DNA of 64,000 bases from Streptomyces sp. NBC_01314 (GCF_041435215.1 NZ_CP108394.1:7874001-7938000), one strand, 5' to 3'. Shown: positions 7,854 to 17,580, counted from the stretch's first letter. A program made the numbers and translations. The notes: generated from the letters alone by a model not told the origin.

Positions 7854-8897
7854 TCATCCGAATGCGTGGACCGTCGTCGATCGGTACGTCTGTCCAGGTC
7901 GCAGCACCGTCGACGGGTACGACGGCTTGTTCGGCGAGTCCGGGAAGTGCTGGGTCTCCAGGCACAGCGCGTCCCCTTGCCGGTAGATCTTCCCGGAGGG
8001 TCCTACGAGCGTGCCGTCCAGGAAGTTCCCGGAGTAGAACTGCAGCCCGGGTTCGGTCGTCGAGATCCTCAGGGTGCGGCCGGACGCCGGGTCGGTGAGC
8101 GTGGCGGCCCACTCCGGCTCGGCCGTACCGCCCTTGTCCAGGACCCAGTTGTGGTCGAACCCCTTGGCGTGGAGCAGCTGTGGATCGGCCTCGCGGAGGT
8201 CGTCGCCGACCGCCTTGCCCGTTCGGAAGTCGAAGGGGGTGCCTTCGACGCCGGCCGGCTCACCGGTGGGGATCAGGCCGGCGTCGACCGGGGTGTAGCG
8301 GGCGGCGGCGATCGTCAGCTCGTGGTCCAGAACGGAGCCGCTGCCCTCGCCCGTGAGGTTCCAGTAGACGTGGTTGGTGAGGTTGACGACGGTGGCCCGG
8401 TCCGTGGCCGCCTCGTAGTCGATACGCCACTCGCCCCGCTCGGTGAGGGTGTAGGTGACCTTCACGTCCAGCGTGCCGGGGTAGCCCATCTCGCCGTCGG
8501 CGCTGGTGCGGGACAGCCGCAGACCCACGTCCGGGCCGTCCGTGAACGGCTCGACGTGCCACACGGCCGTGTCGAAGCCGTTCGCCCCGCCGTGCAGACT
8601 GTTCGCGCCGTCGTTGACGGAGAGTTCGTACGTCTCGCCGTCCAGGGTGAAGCGGCCCGCATCGATCCGGTTGCCGTACCGGCCGATCAGCGCGCCGAAG
8701 TAGGGCGACCCGGCGACGTAGTCCTCGACGGTGTCGAAGCCCAGGGAGATGTTCGCGTACCGGCCGTCCCGGTCCGGGGTCTCCAGGGACTGAACGATCC
8801 CGCCGTACGACAGGACCTTCAGACGGGTGCCGCCGTTCTCCAGCGACCAGCGGTGGATCTCGGTGCCGTCGGCGAGCTTGCCGAAGAGTTCCTTCAC
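7854..8897 (-). CDS. galM: Aldose 1-epimerase (galactose mutarotase family)
   Basis: This enzyme interconverts alpha and beta anomers of aldoses in the cytoplasm, feeding imported sugar to catabolism. The 347-residue protein shows the family pattern: SYGGIVQSLETPDRDG, GALIGRYGNRI, NSLHGG, VNLTNHVYWNL (substrate-binding histidines) and, near the C-terminus, CLETQHFPDSPN with the likely catalytic acid/base glutamate. I chose the GTG at 8897, because the frame upstream of it runs into the preceding terminator. It is the last gene after the ChvE-type importer and is separated from it by a strong terminator, so it may depend on read-through or its own promoter. A second mutarotase gene lies at 47409-48398. 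Confidence 0.9.
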   Translation of the reverse strand: MKELFGKLADGTEIHRWSLENGGTRLKVLSYGGIVQSLETPDRDGRYANISLGFDTVEDYVAGSPYFGALIGRYGNRIDAGRFTLDGETYELSVNDGANSLHGGANGFDTAVWHVEPFTDGPDVGLRLSRTSADGEMGYPGTLDVKVTYTLTERGEWRIDYEAATDRATVVNLTNHVYWNLTGEGSGSVLDHELTIAAARYTPVDAGLIPTGEPAGVEGTPFDFRTGKAVGDDLREADPQLLHAKGFDHNWVLDKGGTAEPEWAATLTDPASGRTLRISTTEPGLQFYSGNFLDGTLVGPSGKIYRQGDALCLETQHFPDSPNKPSYPSTVLRPGQTYRSTTVHAFG

Positions 8898-8927
8898 GGG
8901 TGACGTCCCGCCTTTCTCCCACAAAAA

Positions 8928-8961
8928 GGGAAGGGCCCCGCCTTCCGGCGGGGCCCTTCCC
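8928..8961 (-). terminator. Intrinsic terminator: perfect 15-bp stem with T tail
   Basis: GGGAAGGGCCCCGCC (8928-8942) pairs with GGCGGGGCCCTTCCC (8947-8961) around TTCC. On the minus strand it is followed by TTTTT (8927-8923). It sits six bases past the mmsB stop, the clearest rho-independent terminator in the window. Confidence 0.92.
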
Positions 8962-8967
8962 GGCGTA

Positions 8968-10212
8968 TCAGGAACCGGACTTGCGCTTGTTCCACACGTC
9001 GAACCCGACGGCCGCCAGCAGGGCCAGGCCCTTGATGACCTGCTGCCAGTCGGAGCCGACGTTGAGGAGGTTCATGCCGTTGTTGAGGACACCGAGGACG
9101 ACACCGCCGATGATCGCGCCGAGGACGGTGCCGACGCCGCCGCTCATGGACGCGCCGCCGATGAACGCCGAGGCGATGGCCTCCAGTTCGTAGTTGAGAC
9201 CCGCCTTCGGGCCGGCCGCGTTGAGGCGGGCGGCGATCGCCAGACCTGCCAGGGCCGCGAGGGCGCCCATGTTCAGGAAGACGTAGAAGGTGACCTTCTT
9301 GTCCTTCACGCCGGACAGCTTCGCGGCCGGCAGGTTGCCGCCGATCGCGTAGATGTGACGGCCGAAGACCGTGTTCCGCATGACGTAGCCGTAACCGACC
9401 ACCAGCACACCGAGGATGATCAGAATGATCGGCGCGCCCTTGTAGCTGGCGAGCAGCATGGTGACGGTGAGCAGCGCGGCGACGATCGCGACGAGCTTGA
9501 GCAGGAAGATGTTGAGCGGCGCCACGTCGAGGGAGAACTCCCGCTGACGCTTGCGGTCCCGGACCTCCTGGAGCACCACGAAGGTGATCAGGACGAGGCC
9601 GAGGAGCAGGGTGAGGTTGTGGTAGTTGGTCTGCGGGCCGGTCTCCGGAAGGAAGCCGTTGCCGATCTTCTGCAGGCCCGCGGGGAAGGGGCCGAGGGTC
9701 TGGCCCTGCAGCAGGATCTCCGTGACACCGCGGAAGGTCAGCATTCCGGAGAGGGTGACGATGAACGACGGTATCCCGAGATACGCGATGAAGAAGCCCT
9801 GGATCGCGCCTGCCAGCGCGCCCACCATCAGGCACAGCACCACGGCGACGGGCCAGGAGACGTCGTGCTGCACGGTCAGTACGGCCGCGAAGGCTCCGAC
9901 GAACGCGGTCAGTGAGCCGACCGAGAGGTCGATGTGGCCGGCGATGATGACCAGCATCATGCCGATCGCGAGGATCAGGATGTAGCTGTTCTGCAGCACC
10001 AGGTTGGAGACGTTGCGCGGCAGCAGCAGGTCGCCGTCGGTCCACACCGCGAACAGCGCCACGATCACGCCGAGGGCGATCAGCATGCCGTACTGCCGCA
10101 TGTTGCGGCGCATGCCGTCCAGCATCAGCTGGAGCAGACCTCCGCCCACCGCGCCCCCGCTCTTGCCGGGCGGCGCGGGGGCCGGGCTCTTGGCGGTCAC
10201 ATCCGTGCTCAT
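8968..10212 (-). CDS. mmsB: Monosaccharide ABC transporter permease (MmsB/GguB family)
   Basis: The 414-residue permease forms the membrane channel of a CUT2-class sugar importer. About ten hydrophobic helices are visible, with the family signature [20 protein letters not shown] after the third and [13 protein letters not shown] in the coupling region. A long cytoplasmic loop (about residues 215-245, [17 protein letters not shown]) is typical of the XylH/MmsB group rather than RbsC. The start overlaps the stop of the ATPase gene in an ATGA (10209-10212) and has its own site AGAGGTAACCCG, so the two are translationally coupled. The intrinsic terminator follows immediately. Confidence 0.9.
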   Translation of the reverse strand: MSTDVTAKSPAPAPPGKSGGAVGGGLLQLMLDGMRRNMRQYGMLIALGVIVALFAVWTDGDLLLPRNVSNLVLQNSYILILAIGMMLVIIAGHIDLSVGSLTAFVGAFAAVLTVQHDVSWPVAVVLCLMVGALAGAIQGFFIAYLGIPSFIVTLSGMLTFRGVTEILLQGQTLGPFPAGLQKIGNGFLPETGPQTNYHNLTLLLGLVLITFVVLQEVRDRKRQREFSLDVAPLNIFLLKLVAIVAALLTVTMLLASYKGAPIILIILGVLVVGYGYVMRNTVFGRHIYAIGGNLPAAKLSGVKDKKVTFYVFLNMGALAALAGLAIAARLNAAGPKAGLNYELEAIASAFIGGASMSGGVGTVLGAIIGGVVLGVLNNGMNLLNVGSDWQQVIKGLALLAAVGFDVWNKRKSGS

Positions 10213-11759
10213 CGGGTTACCTCTTTGTCCTTCGTCATCTGACGCATCAGCGATTCCTGCGTGGCCTCGGCACGCGGGAACTCGCCTGTCAGTCGTCCTG
10301 CGGCCATCGTGTAGATGCGGTCGCACATGCCGAGCAGTTCCGGCAGCTCGGAGGAGATGAAGACGACCGCCTTCCCCTCAGCGGCGAGCTTGTCGATGAC
10401 CGTGTAGATCTCGTACTTGGCGCCGACGTCGATGCCGCGCGTCGGCTCGTCCAGGATCAGCACATCGGGACCCGCGAAGATCCACTTGCTGAGGACGACC
10501 TTCTGCTGGTTGCCGCCGGACAGCTTGCCCACCGGCTCGAAGACGGTCGGGGCCTTGATGTTCATGGACTTGCGGTAGCGCTCGGCGACCCGGCGCTCCT
10601 CGTGCTCGTCGACCACACCGCGCTTGGAGACCTTGTTCAGGGCGCTCAGCGAGATGTTCCGGTTGATGGTGTCGATGAGGTTGAGGCCGTAGTGCTTGCG
10701 GTCCTCGGTGACGTACGCGATCCCGTGCTTGACCGCCTCCGGGACGTTCTTCGTACGGATTTCCTTGCCGTCCTTGAGGACCGTGCCGTTCGCGTACCGG
10801 CCGTACGTCCGCCCGAAGACGCTCATCGCGAGTTCGGTGCGGCCGGCGCCCATCAGACCCGCGATACCGACGATCTCCCCGCGCCGCACGTTGATCGACA
10901 CGTTGTCGACGACCTTGCGCTGCTGGTCGATCGGGTGGTGCACGGTCCAGTTGCGGATCTCCAGGGCGGGTTCCGCGTCCACCTCCGCCTCGTGCGGGGT
11001 GCGCTCGGGGAAGCGGTGGTCGAGGTCGCGGCCGACCATGCCGCTGATGATCCGGTCCTCGGTCGTCTCCGCCGACTTCACGTCGAGCGTCTCGATGGAC
11101 TGCCCGTCGCGAATGATCGTCACCGAGTCCGCGACCTTGCGGATCTCGTTGAGCTTGTGGGAGATGATGATCGAGGTGATGCCCTGCTTCTTCAACTCCA
11201 GGATGAGATCGAGGAGTTTGTCGCTGTCCTCGTCGTTCAGGGCCGCGGTCGGCTCATCCAGGATGAGCAGCTTCACCTTCTTCGACAGCGCCTTCGCGAT
11301 CTCCACGAGCTGCTGCTTGCCCACGCCGATGTCGGCGACGCGGGTCTCGGGGTGATCACTCAGACCGACCCGCTTCAGCAGCTCGGAGGCGTGCCGCAGG
11401 GTTGTGTTCCAGTTGATCAGCCCGCGTGTGGCGTGCTCGTTGCCGAGGAAGATGTTCTCCGCGAGCGAGAGGTACGGCACCAGCGCCAGCTCCTGGTGGA
11501 TGATCACGATGCCGTGGTGCTCGCTGGCCCGGATGTCCTTGAAGGAGCAGAGCTCACCCTCGAAGAGGATGTCGCCCTCGTACGTGCCGTGCGGATGGAC
11601 GCCGGAGAGCACCTTCATCAAGGTGGACTTCCCGGCGCCGTTCTCACCGCAGATGGCATGGACCTCGCCCTGGCGGACGGTCAGAGTGACGTCCGACAGC
11701 GCTTTCACACCGGGAAAGGTCTTGACGATCGAGCGCATTTCCAGGACGGGTCCCGCCAT
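10209..11759 (-). CDS. mmsA: Monosaccharide ABC transporter ATPase (MmsA/GguA family)
   Basis: The 516-residue protein has two fused ABC ATPase domains, as in RbsA/XylG/MmsA. Domain 1 (about 5-245) carries Walker [10 protein letters not shown] and [11 protein letters not shown]. Domain 2 (about 260-505) has the signature [14 protein letters not shown] and [18 protein letters not shown], but its P-loop is degenerate (GLMGAGRTE), as is normal for the family. GGAAGG lies seven bases before the ATG at 11759. The gene sits between the binding protein and the permease and completes one importer of the ChvE-GguAB type. Confidence 0.92.
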   Translation of the reverse strand: MAGPVLEMRSIVKTFPGVKALSDVTLTVRQGEVHAICGENGAGKSTLMKVLSGVHPHGTYEGDILFEGELCSFKDIRASEHHGIVIIHQELALVPYLSLAENIFLGNEHATRGLINWNTTLRHASELLKRVGLSDHPETRVADIGVGKQQLVEIAKALSKKVKLLILDEPTAALNDEDSDKLLDLILELKKQGITSIIISHKLNEIRKVADSVTIIRDGQSIETLDVKSAETTEDRIISGMVGRDLDHRFPERTPHEAEVDAEPALEIRNWTVHHPIDQQRKVVDNVSINVRRGEIVGIAGLMGAGRTELAMSVFGRTYGRYANGTVLKDGKEIRTKNVPEAVKHGIAYVTEDRKHYGLNLIDTINRNISLSALNKVSKRGVVDEHEERRVAERYRKSMNIKAPTVFEPVGKLSGGNQQKVVLSKWIFAGPDVLILDEPTRGIDVGAKYEIYTVIDKLAAEGKAVVFISSELPELLGMCDRIYTMAAGRLTGEFPRAEATQESLMRQMTKDKEVTR

Positions 11760-11791
11760 GGTCTTGCCTTCCAATCCTTGAGATCCGACGC

Positions 11792-12904
11792 TTACTTGAG
11801 CTGGTCCGCCGTGTAGTAACCGCCGTCGACGAGGATCTCCGAGTAGTTGGTCTTGTCGACGCTGACCGGCTCCAGGAGGTACGCCGGGACGACCTTGGAC
11901 CCGTTGTCGTAGGTCTTGGTGTCGTTCGTCTCGACCTTCTTGTCGTTCAGCACCGCGTCGACCATGTTCGAGGCGACCTTGGCCAGCTCACGCAGGTCCT
12001 TGTAGACCGTCTGCGTCTGGTCGCCCGCGATGATCGACTTAACCGAGGCCAGCTCGGCGTCCTGGCCGGTGAGGACCGGAAGCGGCTTGCTCTTGGAGCC
12101 GTAGCTGTCCGACTTCAGCGCCGACAGGATGCCGATGGAGATGCCGTCGTACGGGGAGAGGACCGCGTCGACCTTCTCGCTCTTGTACGACTTGGTGAGG
12201 ATGTCGTCCATGCGGCGCTGGGCGGTGGCGCCGTCCCAGCGCAGGGTGGTGACCTGGTTGATCTTGGTCTGGCCGGACTGGACGACGAGCTGCTTCTTGT
12301 CGATGTACGGCTGGAGCACGCTCATCGCGCCGTTGAAGAAGTACTTGGTGTTGTTGTCGTCGTTGGAGCCGGCGAACAGCTCGATGTTGAAGGGGCCCTT
12401 CTTGCCCGCCGCCAGACCGAGCTTCTCGACGATGTAGTTGGCCTGGAGCTCGCCGACCTTGCTGTTGTCGAAGGAGGCGTAGTAGTCGACGTTCGGGCTG
12501 TTGAGGATCAGGCGGTCGTAGGAGATGACCGGGATGTCCGCGTCCTTGGCCTGCTGCAGCACGTTGTCGAGCGACTTGTTGTCGATCGCGGCGACGATCA
12601 GCGCCTTGACGCCCTGGGCGATCAGGTTCTCGATCTGGGAGACCTGCTGCTCGGGCTTGTCCTCGCCGTAGACCAGCTTGGTCTTGTAGCCCTTGGACTC
12701 CAGGTCCTTGACGACGTTGTTGCCGTCGGAGATCCAGCGCTCGGAGGACTTGGTCGGCATCGCGATGCCGATGGTGGCGCCCTTGGTGTCACCCGAGGAC
12801 TTCTGCTCGCTGCCGCCCTCGGCGCTCTGACCGCAGGCCGAGAGGGACAGGGCCAGGGAGGCGACGGTGGCTATGGAGGCGAGAGCGGCTCGGCGAGTAC
12901 GCAT
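11792..12904 (-). CDS. chvE: ChvE-type monosaccharide-binding lipoprotein
   Basis: The 370-residue protein is the solute-binding component of the importer. [20 protein letters not shown] followed by LSAC gives a lipoprotein signal with the modified cysteine at about residue 25. The mature part has the two-lobe type I periplasmic-binding fold ([65 protein letters not shown]). ChvE relatives bind several aldoses such as galactose, glucose, arabinose and xylose; the exact ligand here is unknown. The ATG at 12904 has AAGGAAG at proper spacing, while the ATG six bases earlier would sit on the site itself. Confidence 0.9.
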   Translation of the reverse strand: MRTRRAALASIATVASLALSLSACGQSAEGGSEQKSSGDTKGATIGIAMPTKSSERWISDGNNVVKDLESKGYKTKLVYGEDKPEQQVSQIENLIAQGVKALIVAAIDNKSLDNVLQQAKDADIPVISYDRLILNSPNVDYYASFDNSKVGELQANYIVEKLGLAAGKKGPFNIELFAGSNDDNNTKYFFNGAMSVLQPYIDKKQLVVQSGQTKINQVTTLRWDGATAQRRMDDILTKSYKSEKVDAVLSPYDGISIGILSALKSDSYGSKSKPLPVLTGQDAELASVKSIIAGDQTQTVYKDLRELAKVASNMVDAVLNDKKVETNDTKTYDNGSKVVPAYLLEPVSVDKTNYSEILVDGGYYTADQLK

Positions 12905-13012
12905 GATCATCTTCCTTGATGTGTTTATGAGGCCGGGGACCCGGTCGGGCGAGGATTTGTGTCGGAGTCTGTGCGACCGCGTCGGGTTCTGTGAAGGGAG
13001 GTTTCCGGAACG

Positions 13013-13981
13013 TTATGCGGGAGTTCCGAACCGCTTCAGCGCGCCCGGCAGCCGCGAGCCGAGCGGCGCCATGTCGCCGTCCGCTCCGTGCCGTGCGAGC
13101 AGGTCCAGGGCCAGCCGGCCGCGCCGTACGCGTTCCTTGGCCGTGGACAGCGTGACGTCCCGCATGTGGTGCCCGTAGGGGTAGATCGCGGGGGCCTTCG
13201 ACAGGCCGAACTTCAGATAGAGCGGCGCACCACGACGGATCAGCTCGGCGACCTCGTACATTCGCACATAGCCGCCGAGGTCGTCGGGGGCCTCAATGTA
13301 CATGTCCATGGGGGCGCCGGACACCCGCCGGATCTCCGTGAGGTGATCGAGCGTCAGGTCGCTCGGCACGTTGATCGAGTCGCCGCCGAGGTTCTCGTAC
13401 ACGGCGTACGCGGTCGGGTTGACCGGCCCGATCAGCGCCGACACCTTGAAGGTCGTGTCGGCCGGGATGATCCCCTCCACCCGCGCCCGGTGCAGCGTCC
13501 ACAGCACACCCTCGTCGGCGACGAGCAGGCACTTCACGCCCAGCTCGGTCGCGCGCACGGCGTCCTCGACGCACCCGGCGACCGCGTCGTGACCGCGGGC
13601 CCTGAGGCCGGCGCCCTTGGAGTCGGTCCGGGTGGAGGCGCCGATGTCCCAGGTGCCGCGCGGGCCGGTGAACAGGCAGAGCTCGATGTCGCGCTCGGCC
13701 GTCGCCTCCACCATCTCGGTGATCTCGGCGTCGCTGAGCATCCACACGCCGCTGCCCTGGCTGATCCGGTGGATCGGCACATCGAGGCGCGAGGCCTCCT
13801 TGAGGACCACGCCGAGCGCCTCGGGCCCCTCGACGGAGGGCACCTCGGTGCGCCAGCGGCCGCCGCCGGGGAAGGAGTGCGGGGAGGCGTCGGAGGGATC
13901 GAGGGCGGGCGCGCCCAGGCCGAGCGCGGCAAGCACATGCTCGCCGGGTCGGCGCGGCGCCGGAGCGGTGGTGTCGGTCAC
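13013..13981 (-). CDS. TIM-barrel-like protein of unknown role (possibly U32-peptidase-related)
   Basis: The 322-residue protein has alternating strands and helices of a TIM barrel: ALGVVLKEASRLDVPIHRI, ERDIELCLFTGPRG, TELGVKCLLVADEGVL, TFKVSALIGPVNPTAYAVY, GGDSINVPSDLTLDHLTEI and GAPLYLKFGLS. I do not recognise a characterised family, though relatives are, I believe, sometimes labelled U32-like peptidases. Its place between a zinc dehydrogenase and a sugar importer suggests a role in sugar-acid catabolism, perhaps an aldolase- or isomerase-like step. The GTG start at 13981 has AAGGAC ahead. A GTTCG-based operator candidate lies 17-40 bases upstream of the start. Confidence 0.65.
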   Translation of the reverse strand: MTDTTAPAPRRPGEHVLAALGLGAPALDPSDASPHSFPGGGRWRTEVPSVEGPEALGVVLKEASRLDVPIHRISQGSGVWMLSDAEITEMVEATAERDIELCLFTGPRGTWDIGASTRTDSKGAGLRARGHDAVAGCVEDAVRATELGVKCLLVADEGVLWTLHRARVEGIIPADTTFKVSALIGPVNPTAYAVYENLGGDSINVPSDLTLDHLTEIRRVSGAPMDMYIEAPDDLGGYVRMYEVAELIRRGAPLYLKFGLSKAPAIYPYGHHMRDVTLSTAKERVRRGRLALDLLARHGADGDMAPLGSRLPGALKRFGTPA

Positions 13982-13997
13982 AAGCTGTCCTTCACAG

Positions 13998-14021
13998 GTT
14001 CGATATTTCGGACAAGGTTCG
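13998..14021 (-). promoter_or_regulatory. Operator candidate, site B of a shared motif
   Basis: GTTCGATATTTCG (13998-14010) differs at one base from GTTCGAAATTTCG upstream of the dehydratase. A second GTTCG starts at 14017, 19 bases after the first, exactly the spacing seen at the other site. It is 17-40 bases from the start codon, suitable for a repressor. Confidence 0.6.
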
Positions 14022-14105
14022 CGGCTCTTGGTGCACAAAGCTCTTGGGTGTACGCCGGTACGAAGTCGTCAGGTACCCCGTACCGGCGTACGGCTCAGGG
14101 GTGTG

Positions 14106-15137
14106 TCATGGCCGCAGCAGGACCTTTCCGACTGCCGGGTCACCGGACCCGACCAGCTCGATGGCCTGCGAGAACGCCTCCAGCGGCAGCTCGTGCGTGA
14201 CGAGCGGCAGCGGATCCAGCAGCCCGGCCCCGAAGACCCGCACGGTGTGCGCCCAGGCGTCCGGCGCCGCGCCGAACACGGTGTGCACCTCCAGCTGCCG
14301 TACGACGAGATCGGTCGGGTCGAGCCCGTCCGCGCCCGGCGCCGGAATGCCTGTCAGCACCAGCCGTCCGCCGCGCCGCAGCAGGGCGGCGGCCGTGCGT
14401 GCCGCGTCCGCGGACCCGGCGGTCTCGATGACGACGTCGAAGTCGCCCAACAGCGCTGGATCCATTTCGTCCTTGGTACGGAATTCCGAGGCGCCGAACC
14501 GCTTCGACAGCTCCGCCCGGTCCGACCGGGTGCCCACGACGAGCAGCTCGGCCGGGGAAGCCGCCTTCAGGAACTGAACGGCGAACATGCCGAGCGTTCC
14601 CGTGCCCACCACGGCGACCCGCTCGCCGGGGACGGCGTTCGCCTTGAGCGCGGCGGCCGCGATGCACGCGGCCGGCTCCAGCAGCGCCGCCGCCGTCAGA
14701 TCCGCGTCGTCCGGCAGAACGTGCAGCAGACGGGCGGGCAGCGTGAGGGTCGTGGCCATCGCGCCGGGCTGGGTGAACCCGGTCTCCTCGTACCCCGCCG
14801 AGCACAGCGTGGTCTCGCCCGCGTGGCAGCGATCGCACACCTGGCAGTTCCGGAAGCCCTCGCCCACGACCTTGCGGCCTACAAGGCTTGAAGGAACACC
14901 GTCACCGACCGCCGACACCGTTCCGGACCACTCGTGGCCCGGAGTGAGGGGGTATCGGACATACCCCTCCGGCCGGTTGCCCTGGAAGACCTCGCGGTCG
15001 CTGCCGCAGATCCCGGAGGCGTGGACCCGCACCAGGGCCTCGCCGGCCTCCGGTTGCCGGGCCTCGTGCGGGACGAGCCGGTGCTCGCCCGGCGCCTCGA
15101 TGACGACGGCGGTGGCCGCGTCGGGCGTGGCGCTCAC
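14106..15137 (-). CDS. Zinc-dependent alcohol/polyol dehydrogenase (MDR family)
   Basis: The 343-residue protein is a medium-chain dehydrogenase. The N-terminal GroES-like domain has the catalytic-zinc residues in SGICGSDREVF and GHEWSGTVSAVGDG, and a structural-zinc loop CQVCDRCHAGETTLC with four cysteines. The Rossmann domain carries VVGTGTLGMFAVQFLKAA for NAD(P) binding. Such enzymes oxidise sugar alcohols, sugars or their lactone precursors; the substrate is not visible. Its GTG start overlaps the dehydratase stop as GTGA (15134-15137), so translation is coupled. The pair suggests oxidation and dehydration of one sugar. Confidence 0.85.
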   Translation of the reverse strand: MSATPDAATAVVIEAPGEHRLVPHEARQPEAGEALVRVHASGICGSDREVFQGNRPEGYVRYPLTPGHEWSGTVSAVGDGVPSSLVGRKVVGEGFRNCQVCDRCHAGETTLCSAGYEETGFTQPGAMATTLTLPARLLHVLPDDADLTAAALLEPAACIAAAALKANAVPGERVAVVGTGTLGMFAVQFLKAASPAELLVVGTRSDRAELSKRFGASEFRTKDEMDPALLGDFDVVIETAGSADAARTAAALLRRGGRLVLTGIPAPGADGLDPTDLVVRQLEVHTVFGAAPDAWAHTVRVFGAGLLDPLPLVTHELPLEAFSQAIELVGSGDPAVGKVLLRP

Positions 15138-16291
15138 TCCGTCCCCTTGGGCTTGCGCTGCTCCCAGCCCTCGGCCCACAGGTCGAAACGGGCCTGCTGC
15201 TGCGGGAACTCCGCCGCCGCGTCCACGTCCAGCTCGACACCGAGGCCGGGCTTGTCGGACAGGTGGAAGTAACCGTCCACGACCTCCGGGGCCCCCGAGA
15301 CGATCTTCTTGATCTCCGCGTCCGCGAAGTCGTTGAAGTGCTCGAGGATCTTGAAGTTCGGGGAGGTGAAGCCGACCTGGAGAGACGCCGCGGTCAGCAC
15401 CGGCCCGCCCACGTTGTGCGGCGCGACCAGCGTGTAGTGGGTCTCGGCGGTGGCGGCCAGCTTGCGGGTCTCCCAGATGCCGCCGATGTGGCCGACGTCG
15501 GGCTGGATGATGTCCACGGCCTGGCTCTCGAAGAGCTCCCGGAACTCGATCCGGTCGTGGATCCGCTCACCCGTGGCCACCGGGATGTCGACCTTGGCGG
15601 CGACCTTCTCCAGCGCCTTCAGGTTCTCCGGCGGGCACGGCTCCTCCAGCCACGCGGGCTTGAAGGGCGCCAGGTCCTTGGCGAGGCGGACGGCGGTGGC
15701 GGGGGAGAAGCGGCCGTGCATCTCCAGCATCAGCTCGGAGTCCGGCCCGATGGCGTCGCGCACGGCCTCGATCAGGGAGACCGCGTACATGCTCTCCGCG
15801 TGGTCCAGCTCGAAGTGGCCGGTCCCGAAGGGGTCGATCTTGAGCGCCTTGTAACCGCGCTCCATGACCCCCTGCGCCGCCTTGTGGTACGCCTCGGGCG
15901 TGCGCTCGGTGGTGTACCAGCCGTTGGCGTACGCCTTGACCTTGTCGGTGACCTTGCCGCCCAGCAGCTGCCAGACCGGCACGCCGAGGGCCTTGCCCTT
16001 GATGTCCCAGCAGGCCATCTCGATGACGGCGATGCCGGACATCACGATCTCGCCGGCCCGCCCGTAATCGCCGTACTTCATGCGCTTGACCAGATCCTCG
16101 ACAGCGAACGGGTCGGAGCCGAGAATGTGATTGGTCTGTGCCTCGTGCAGATAGCCGAGCAGCGCGTCGGTGTGGCCGAGCATGCGGGTCTCGCCGACGC
16201 CGGTGAGTCCCTCGTCGGTGTGCACCTGGACGTAGGTCAGGTTTCGCCACGGCGTCCCGACCACGTGCGTGCTGATTCCCGTGATGCGCAC
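15134..16291 (-). CDS. Enolase-superfamily sugar-acid dehydratase (mandelate racemase/muconate lactonizing type)
   Basis: The 385-residue enzyme should remove water from an aldonic acid to give a 2-keto-3-deoxy acid. The N-terminal capping domain (about 1-120) includes VQVHTDEGLTGVGETRM. The barrel domain has the catalytic lysine region GYKALKIDPFG, metal ligands in LMLEMHGRFS, WLEEPCPPEN and VATGERIH, QPDVGHIGG, and the histidine base region VAPHNVGGPV. Galactonate, fuconate, arabinonate and related dehydratases share these features, so substrate is open. The GTG at 16291 has GGGAG upstream. A double GTTCGAAAT operator candidate lies 25-52 bases upstream. It is the first gene of the sugar-acid block. 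Confidence 0.88.
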   Translation of the reverse strand: MRITGISTHVVGTPWRNLTYVQVHTDEGLTGVGETRMLGHTDALLGYLHEAQTNHILGSDPFAVEDLVKRMKYGDYGRAGEIVMSGIAVIEMACWDIKGKALGVPVWQLLGGKVTDKVKAYANGWYTTERTPEAYHKAAQGVMERGYKALKIDPFGTGHFELDHAESMYAVSLIEAVRDAIGPDSELMLEMHGRFSPATAVRLAKDLAPFKPAWLEEPCPPENLKALEKVAAKVDIPVATGERIHDRIEFRELFESQAVDIIQPDVGHIGGIWETRKLAATAETHYTLVAPHNVGGPVLTAASLQVGFTSPNFKILEHFNDFADAEIKKIVSGAPEVVDGYFHLSDKPGLGVELDVDAAAEFPQQQARFDLWAEGWEQRKPKGTE

Positions 16292-16315
16292 GGTACTCCC
16301 TGTCCTCTGTGGTCT

Positions 16316-16343
16316 GTTCGAAATTTCGTCGCTCGTTCGAAAT
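16316..16343 (-). promoter_or_regulatory. Operator candidate, site A of a shared motif
   Basis: GTTCGAAAT occurs at 16316-16324 and again at 16335-16343, a 19-base repeat. The first copy extends to a perfect palindrome CGAAATTTCG (16319-16328). Sites of the same form lie upstream of the TIM-barrel gene and the second importer. Confidence 0.65.
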
Positions 16344-16548
16344 GCTGATCGCGACAGTAAGGACGACCCGGTCGGAGTGTCAATGGGTCGAACGCACAAC
16401 GGCGTCGGGTCGATGGTGGCCGATGGCCGGGACGGCGGGCAAATGAGCCGGACCTCCCCGCCCGGAGTGCCGGTCCACGAGGTTCCTACACAACTTTCAC
16501 GGGCCCGCCCGGGAAGGTCACCACTGCGGAACATAATCTTCCGGCGTC

Positions 16549-17418
16549 ATGGACTACTGCCACCCGTGCCAACGGCACCTCAATGGCGCCCTCTCCTGCT
16601 CGGGGTGCGGCGCGTCGGCCGAAGAGTGCCGGACCCACCCGGACGCGCTGTCCGCCTGGGACGGCACGACCGTGGACGAGCGCGAGGACGCGTTCGAGGA
16701 CGACACCGCGACCGAGAGCCCGAGCGGCGGACACCGCGCCCGATCCCGGTCCCGAAGACGTGGCCGTGGCGCGCGGGCCGGGCGGGACGACACGGCGGTG
16801 GGCGACGGCGACGGCGCGTTCGAGGACCCGGCCGAGGGCGACACTCCGGAGGTCGGCGGGCGCCGCTCCCGGTCCCACGGCCGGGGTTACGGCGCACGGG
16901 CCGGGCGGCGTGACCGCAAGGCCGCCGCGCACCGGCGCCGGCGTCGCCGGGTGCTGATGATCGGGGCCGGGCTGCTCCTCGCCGCGGGCGGGCTGAGCCT
17001 CGCCGAACTCGGCATGGAGGCGCCGCCGACGGAGCCGCGCGCGGCCATCGTGGACGACGCGTCCGACGCCTCCCCAACGGCTTCGGCGGACGACGCCAAG
17101 GGCGCCGACGACGGCTCGGACGACCCGGCCGGCGCCGACAAGAACGGGAAGAAGCCGGATAAATCGGCGTCCCCGTCGGCCTCGGAGTCCGAGAAGTCCG
17201 AGAAGTCCGAGGCCGACGGGGACGACGCCGAGGACGCGCACAGCCCCGGGGACCGATCGGCCTCCGACGCGACGGTGAACCCCGCCCCTTCGGCGCAGGA
17301 CCCGACCTCCGACCCCGACGACGCCGACACCCCGACCACCGGACCGACCGCGGACGACCCCGCTCCGGAGCCCACTCCCTCGGCGACATGCAAGCAGTTC
17401 CTGTGGTGGTGCTCGTAG
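16549..17418 (+). CDS. SCO2400-family membrane protein with N-terminal zinc ribbon
   Basis: The 289-residue protein opens MDYCHPCQRHLNGALSCSGC, with cysteines at 4, 7, 17 and 20 arranged like a zinc ribbon. An acidic then Arg-rich cytoplasmic stretch leads to one transmembrane helix at about 135-152 (VLMIGAGLLLAAGGLSLAEL). The outer part (about 155-280) is disordered, rich in Asp, Ser, Ala and Pro, and ends with the short conserved-looking motif CKQFLWWCS. This layout fits the Streptomyces SCO2400 family, whose role is unknown to me. The gene is divergent from the dehydratase operon and closed by a strong hairpin. Confidence 0.8.
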   Translation: MDYCHPCQRHLNGALSCSGCGASAEECRTHPDALSAWDGTTVDEREDAFEDDTATESPSGGHRARSRSRRRGRGARAGRDDTAVGDGDGAFEDPAEGDTPEVGGRRSRSHGRGYGARAGRRDRKAAAHRRRRRRVLMIGAGLLLAAGGLSLAELGMEAPPTEPRAAIVDDASDASPTASADDAKGADDGSDDPAGADKNGKKPDKSASPSASESEKSEKSEADGDDAEDAHSPGDRSASDATVNPAPSAQDPTSDPDDADTPTTGPTADDPAPEPTPSATCKQFLWWCS

Positions 17419-17432
17419 CGAAAACCGCAGGT

Positions 17433-17470
17433 CGAAGCCCCCGGGCCGGGGTCCGCGCCCGGGGGCTTCG
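17433..17470 (+). terminator. Perfect 13-bp hairpin after the SCO2400-family gene
   Basis: CGAAGCCCCCGGG (17433-17445) pairs with CCCGGGGGCTTCG (17458-17470) around a 12-base loop, starting 15 bases after the stop codon. Confidence 0.85.
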
Positions 17471-17562
17471 CGGTGCCCCGGACGGCCGTCCCCCACTCGC
17501 GCCGACGGTCGCGTTATCCAACCGTGACGCCCTCCCTGACGCAGCCCTCTTGACCACCATGA

Positions 17563-17580
17563 ATTGTTAGCGCTCACAAT
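17563..17580. promoter_or_regulatory. lac-type operator palindrome
   Basis: ATTGTTAGCGCTCACAAT is an 18-base palindrome with one mismatched pair. It is built like operators of LacI-family repressors, including the central CG, and resembles the E. coli lac operator half-site ATTGTGAGC. It lies about 245 bases before the LacI-family start at 17826 and just upstream of an alternative in-frame region, so autoregulation is plausible. The remainder of 17471-17825 shows no gene. Confidence 0.75.
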
